DNA from: Conidiobolus incongruus B7586
Lineage: Eukaryota > Entomophthoromycota > Entomophthoromycetes > Entomophthorales > Conidiobolaceae
NCBI GenBank assembly: GCA_000697335.1
Contig: JNEM01006052.1
Coordinates: 1 to 37,340 of the forward strand
Length of the DNA: 37,340 nucleotides
Reading direction: 5' to 3'
The position numbers and the translations under genes are program-made. Shown one piece after another: positions 32,996-37,340 of this stretch; position 1 is the stretch's first letter; each line of letters starts with the position of its first letter. The notes beneath the pieces were generated by a model that was given only the letters and a program-made list of their open reading frames with translations, was not told the origin of the DNA and made no database searches.

Positions 32996-35761
32996 TCAAT
33001 CTTTGTGAAAAAATTTGGAACTTTTATGAGTTATTTAAAATCATCCATTTTAAAAAAATTTTATCTGGCATGAGGTATTTGGATAATATTATAGTGAAAT
33101 TTGCCAGTTTTATATATTTCATCTCTTAAAATTAATAGACTAAATATAGAACATTATTGGAAATTAGGAATGTATTATAAATTGATTGACTTATTAATAG
33201 AAATTGATAGGATACACGATTATAATATTTGAAGCAGTGCTATAGTACATTTTTTATCCAAATTCTGATCTTTATTTGGTTCATAATTCTTAATTAGAAA
33301 AAAAAGAATTTAAAACTGTTTCAAAAAAGAATGTATAAAAATTAGTTGATTAAATATTAAACGTGTTTAAAGAATCAAAAATATTATATCTAAGTAATAT
33401 TTCATATATTTGTTAAATTTATTTAGTTTTAATTATCCTAATAATGCGATCGAACTATTAATTAAATTTTGAAATTATTAATTATCGAGTAATTTTGCGG
33501 TAATTGCAAAAATTTTTGAAACCAATTACATATATTAATAGAATGATGACTTCATTTTGTACATATTAGTGAAGAGGATTCATATCTCTTTCTGAAAACC
33601 AAAATGTACAATATACATTTAAATGCTTTATCTGTATGATTTTAATTTAAAATATTTTTCTATACTTATCATGTATATTAGTTATATTATTTGGTACTAT
33701 CAATCAACTAAAATACCAGACTTTTATGCTACTCAAATACTTTGATATCAAATTAATTTGATATTATAATACAATAATAATATCTTTTTCAAAGAGCATA
33801 TAATAAGATTATTCAAAGTTGCTCAATGATTTAATTCTATTTTGATATCCGAGTATTGCACAGACATAAGACTGATATTTGACAGATTAAGAATTTAAAA
33901 GACCTTTCTATGAATATTATATACTAAGATTACCCACTTTTGCATAATTTAATATACATAAAATTAATTAAAATTACGTCGATTTTATTACCTTGTATAA
34001 TTAAATAATCAAGTCAAAACTAATTGGAACATTAGATTGATTTTTCAATAATTTGTAATCTTTAATATTCTCAATACTTCGGTGAAAATTTTAATTATTA
34101 ATTATATTAAATCATTTGAATATTAAAATCTTTAGAATAAGCAATGTTTAATATTCATTATTAATGTTATTATATTAGAATTAGTGACATTATATAAAAT
34201 GAACTTTGATTTTACTGCAATTGAATTTTTCAACAATTTACAGTAAATAATATAGCCAACAAAGAAAATTTTATTCCTTTTTAAAAAATAGCCAATCAAA
34301 ACCAAACAATATCGATAATTAAATATTATGTCATTTATATTCCAAATTTTCTTCACCAATCATAATAGAATTCTATCAAGAAATTTGTCACTATTATTTC
34401 CAAAAAATTTTCTGTTTAACCTCATCATCATAGGAATTTGAATTGAATAAAAAACCTGTCAATATCCAATAAAATTATGATATTAATAATTACAAACATT
34501 AATGAAAAATATTACCAAATTTAACTTAATGAATAACTTGATTATCTTGTTTACTGAACCTTTTAATTATACCACTTTTTGATCTTTAAATTCTGTTACT
34601 GTGTGCTCACCTTCAACTTGCAGTATTTTAGTTATTTTTGACTAATTAGGTTTTGTTTCTGTTCATTAGACGACAAATCAACTTTAACATAATTCAAAAT
34701 TTGAGATATTTATTAATTGGCCTGGAAAAATTGCAAACAATGGGTATATTTACAATATTCTCAACATATTGTATTACTATTAATTTGTTGAAACTTTAAT
34801 CTTTCATTTGATTCACTTATTACGGTTTTCATTTAACCACTATAAAGTATGCAAAATAATTTTGCATATTACTAAACTTTTTATTTCATTTTTAACTTTT
34901 TAAACATAGCCATAATTTTAATTATACTTAATAAGGTATACAAAAATTAATTTCTTTTTCTATTGTTAAACATTTCTAATGCTATTTTTTTTGATTTCTA
35001 ATACAAGCGCTGTATCGAAGTATTTAAAGCATTAGAGAAATATAGTCACGTAATATGATGTTGAATTATTCTAATATATTTATATTGAAATATAAATAAA
35101 ACGATTATAGTAAATCATGATGTATTATCTAAGGTAAAATAATTCTACCTCCAAGTTGTCCAATGTAAGGATAATTTCCTTAAATTAAAAGGTCAAGAAT
35201 CCATGGTAATCGCTAGTAATATGGGTGAATCATTGTGAGATCTGAAATATCTGTGAATCTTCTTGATCCATTCATATTCAATCAGCTTCTATTAAATACA
35301 CATTAATATGATATCTAGAAGTTTCACTAAGCAAGGCTGAACAAAAATTTATGGTTTAAATGGACTTGAGTGGTATCATTGGTATTAAGGCTTATATTAA
35401 CTAATGATACTGCAACGTTGAACAAGATATCGTATAATGTCATTGTTAACTGGGCTTTAAATGAGATTTTGAATGAGAATTATCCCACAGTATTTGATAA
35501 TGTACTGTATTACTATTCAAATTCTCAAAATTTTTGAGAAAAAGTAACGTTATCTCCTGAATTTCCCGTTCTCATATTACGACTGAATCGACCAATCATA
35601 TTCTCAGAATCGTTTCCCCATCTCTTCTAGAAATCAACTTACTAAATCAATATTCACGCCATTTATATAGCAAATATCAAGTTAGACAAACTGATTTTAT
35701 TCATTCTTAAACTCATAATTATTTCCCTTATTTTTAAATCACAAACTTTACCAAGTGAAAC

Positions 35762-35833
35762 TATATAAATAACTCATTTGTCCTATTTGTATTCCCAACT
35801 TTTAAGATCAATTGAAAAGTTATAACTAATTAA
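35762..35833 (+). promoter_or_regulatory. Probable core promoter and leader of PRODH
   Basis: TATATAAA at 35762-35769 lies 65 bp before the ATG. It is followed by a pyrimidine-rich segment (TTGTCCTATTTGTATTCCCAAC, 35777 onward; first 20 bases are the relevant part), as often found at fungal transcription starts. A CCAAT box is at about 35590. The AT-rich background weakens the TATA call. Confidence 0.4.
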
Positions 35834-37340
35834 ATGGTTTTACGTTTCCCAGTCCATTCAACCGTTCGTCATTCTTTATCTTCCAAAATTTTTGTTAGAC
35901 AACCATCAACCTTCAATGCACTTCATAACTATCAAAATAAGGTAGGTTCCTTTACGCCTCACCGCTTCTCTTCAACCACCTCCCACCCAGCTAAGACCTT
36001 CACCTTATCTCGTGGCGTTGCTGCTGTCACTCTTGCTGGTTTAGGTTATTCTATCTACACTCTCAGCACTGCTGCCAATCCTGTTCACAATCTCAATTCC
36101 AACTCCAACTCACCTCTTGCATCAACTGATCCCCGAGTTGCTTTCGAACACAAATCACTTCCTGATCTATTACTCTCTTTATTAGTTTATAAAATGTGTT
36201 CTTTCCCAACTTTAATGGAAGCTTCTCCTACTATTTTGTCCATTTTAGAGACTTTGCATATTTCAGCTCCTGCTTACTGGTTAATTAAAAAAACTATTTT
36301 CCATCAATTCTGTGGTGGTGAAACTCGTGAAGAAGTTGTCCCCTTTATGCAAGAACTTAAAAAATCTGGCATTGGATCTATTTTAGATTTCTCTATTGAA
36401 GCCGATTTGAATACATCCACTTCCAATATGACTCCTGAACAGCTTAGTGAATTAGCTAACAAGCATTCCGACTCAGTCGCTGACCAATACTGCCAAGCTG
36501 TCGTAACTGCTTCTAACCTTCCTGGCAGTTTCATTGCTATCAAGGTCACTGGTTTGGCCTCTCCATCCTTATTGGAAAAAGCTAATGCTATCCAACATTT
36601 CCTTCGTAACTCATTCTTACTCGCTGATATCAAGCAAACTGGTCACTTGACCCGTAAGCAATTTGAACAAATTGTTTCCAAACTGCCAGGCGCTACTCCC
36701 GAATTGATCAAGAAGGTTACTCTCAAGGCTGACCCCAACAATAAGAATTCCATTGACTGGATTGATTATCAACGCTCTTTGTCCATGTTATCTGAAGACA
36801 GCTCTGCTTTGTTCATTGGACCCAATGCTCATGTTGAAGCCCATACTAAATCCGATGATATTCACTGGGATGTCAACTTCTTCTCCAAACAAGAAAGTGA
36901 AGATATGGGCAAATTGGTCAAGCGTTTGAACGATATTTGTGATGCTGCTCAATCCAAGAATGTCAGACTCATGGTTGATGCTGAACAATCCTATTTCCAA
37001 TCTACCATTGATCTTGTTGCTACAGAACTGAGCATGAAGTACAACACTACTGAAACACCAATTCTCTTCAATACTTACCAAATGTACTTGAAGGAATCTT
37101 ACGATAAGTTGCGTAATGATTTGATCAGAGCCAAACGTTATGGCTTCTCTTTTGGTGCCAAGTTGGTCCGTGGTGCTTACATGGTCAGCGAACGCAAGCG
37201 TGCTGCTGAACTTGGATTGCCCGATATCATTCAAGACACAATTGAAGATACTCATCGTGACTATAACCGCGGTGTTGAACTTCTCCTCACTGAGCTTGCT
37301 GCTAATAAGGAGCAAAAGACTCTTGTCAAAGGTCAAGCTA
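35834..37340 (+). CDS. PUT1: Mitochondrial proline dehydrogenase, 3' end beyond the window
   Basis: The frame is open from the ATG at 35834 to the window edge, giving 502 residues without an intron. The 3' end is missing. The enzyme oxidises proline to pyrroline-5-carboxylate with FAD at the inner mitochondrial membrane, feeding electrons to ubiquinone. Residues 1-60 are basic and Ser/Thr-rich with RFSST near 44-48, a likely presequence. A hydrophobic segment at about 61-80 (GVAAVTLAGLGYSIYTL) may anchor it. The barrel is recognised from FCGGETREEV, GIGSILDFSIEAD, VRLMVDAEQSYFQ, NTYQMYLK and GAKLVRGAYMVSERKRA. The insert at about 260-320 contains two EF-hand-like loops. The second (D300-P-N-N-K-N-S-I-D-W-I-D311) keeps the main ligand positions and the first (D265...Q276) is degenerate. 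C-rich codons suggest high expression. Expected missing part: the last barrel strands and FAD-binding C-terminus. Confidence 0.94.
   Translation, partial: MVLRFPVHSTVRHSLSSKIFVRQPSTFNALHNYQNKVGSFTPHRFSSTTSHPAKTFTLSRGVAAVTLAGLGYSIYTLSTAANPVHNLNSNSNSPLASTDPRVAFEHKSLPDLLLSLLVYKMCSFPTLMEASPTILSILETLHISAPAYWLIKKTIFHQFCGGETREEVVPFMQELKKSGIGSILDFSIEADLNTSTSNMTPEQLSELANKHSDSVADQYCQAVVTASNLPGSFIAIKVTGLASPSLLEKANAIQHFLRNSFLLADIKQTGHLTRKQFEQIVSKLPGATPELIKKVTLKADPNNKNSIDWIDYQRSLSMLSEDSSALFIGPNAHVEAHTKSDDIHWDVNFFSKQESEDMGKLVKRLNDICDAAQSKNVRLMVDAEQSYFQSTIDLVATELSMKYNTTETPILFNTYQMYLKESYDKLRNDLIRAKRYGFSFGAKLVRGAYMVSERKRAAELGLPDIIQDTIEDTHRDYNRGVELLLTELAANKEQKTLVKGQA

Larger units (their letters stand above)
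30318..35833. other. 5.5 kb AT-rich gene-free region between GCAT and PRODH
   Basis: No coding region is supported. The short frames at 30274-30489 and 34132-34359 are out-of-frame or low-complexity. Noteworthy are a nested inverted repeat at 32941-32995 and a less AT-rich stretch at about 35140-35830 that serves as the PRODH upstream region. The latter includes a perfect 19-bp palindrome at 35522-35540. The rest is poly-A, poly-T and TA-rich sequence. Confidence 0.6.

Noticed and set aside
35208-35220. AATCGCTAGTAAT resembles a conserved small-subunit rRNA string, suggesting a mitochondrial DNA insertion
   Set aside because: The flanks do not follow rRNA, and the same string also occurs at the end of the SNF2 gene (14950-14965). 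It is short enough to be chance.
36304-37336. Long minus-strand frames inside the PRODH gene
   Set aside because: They lie opposite a strongly conserved coding sequence and encode nothing recognisable, so they are antisense shadows.
1-37340. CRISPR arrays, insertion sequences, intact LTR or LINE elements and operons
   Set aside because: No regularly spaced repeats, terminal repeats, or transposase or reverse-transcriptase motifs were seen. The genes are spliced and monocistronic.

Overview
The window is nuclear DNA from a fungus with a very AT-rich genome, judged by eye. It has short GT-AG introns (22 reconstructed, all 46-64 nt), standard stop codons, nuclear genes for mitochondrial enzymes, an SRE/Fep1-type iron GATA factor and a Ste50-type SAM-RA adaptor. 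A glycine C-acetyltransferase, uncommon in Dikarya, together with many short introns suggests an early-diverging lineage (Mucoromycota- or Zoopagomycota-like). That placement is inference. I see no bacterial, organellar, viral or CRISPR sequence and no recognisable intact mobile element.

Layout. 1-4.6 kb is an AT-rich gene-free stretch ending in a one-exon PH-domain-like gene (4597-5439, +). 5.4-13.25 kb is another gene desert with one less AT-rich island near 10.86-11.34 kb. It ends in a promoter or leader holding five copies of ATCTGATAA ahead of the iron GATA factor (13254-14495, +). A compact block follows. It holds a seven-exon SNF2-family ATPase with SUMO-interaction-like motifs (14859-18104, -), a nine-exon mitochondrial methionyl-tRNA formyltransferase (18432-19954, +), a three-exon Rrp6/EXOSC10 (20315-22772, -), a five-exon Ste50-like adaptor (23159-24524, +) and a three-exon ESS2/DGCR14 splicing factor (25827-26856, -). 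Next come a tRNA-His(GTG) gene (27363-27432, -), a doubtful small gene (27839-, +) and mitochondrial glycine C-acetyltransferase (29049-30317, +). A 5.5 kb desert precedes a proline dehydrogenase that runs off the right edge (35834-37340, +).

How the genes relate. SNF2/FMT1 and RRP6/STE50 are head-to-head pairs sharing 327 and 386 bp promoters. GATA/SNF2, FMT1/RRP6 and STE50/ESS2 are tail-to-tail. Two genes act in RNA processing (RRP6, ESS2), two in mitochondrial amino-acid breakdown (glycine C-acetyltransferase, PRODH) and one in mitochondrial translation initiation (FMT1). They do not form one pathway. The clearest regulatory signal is the run of canonical iron-GATA sites in front of the gene encoding the matching repressor, which implies autoregulation.

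I found no convincing new multi-gene system. The best leads are the iron-GATA site clusters, the RING-less SIM-bearing SNF2 protein, a 14-nt microexon in the Ste50-like gene, and several small unexplained structured or repeated stretches.
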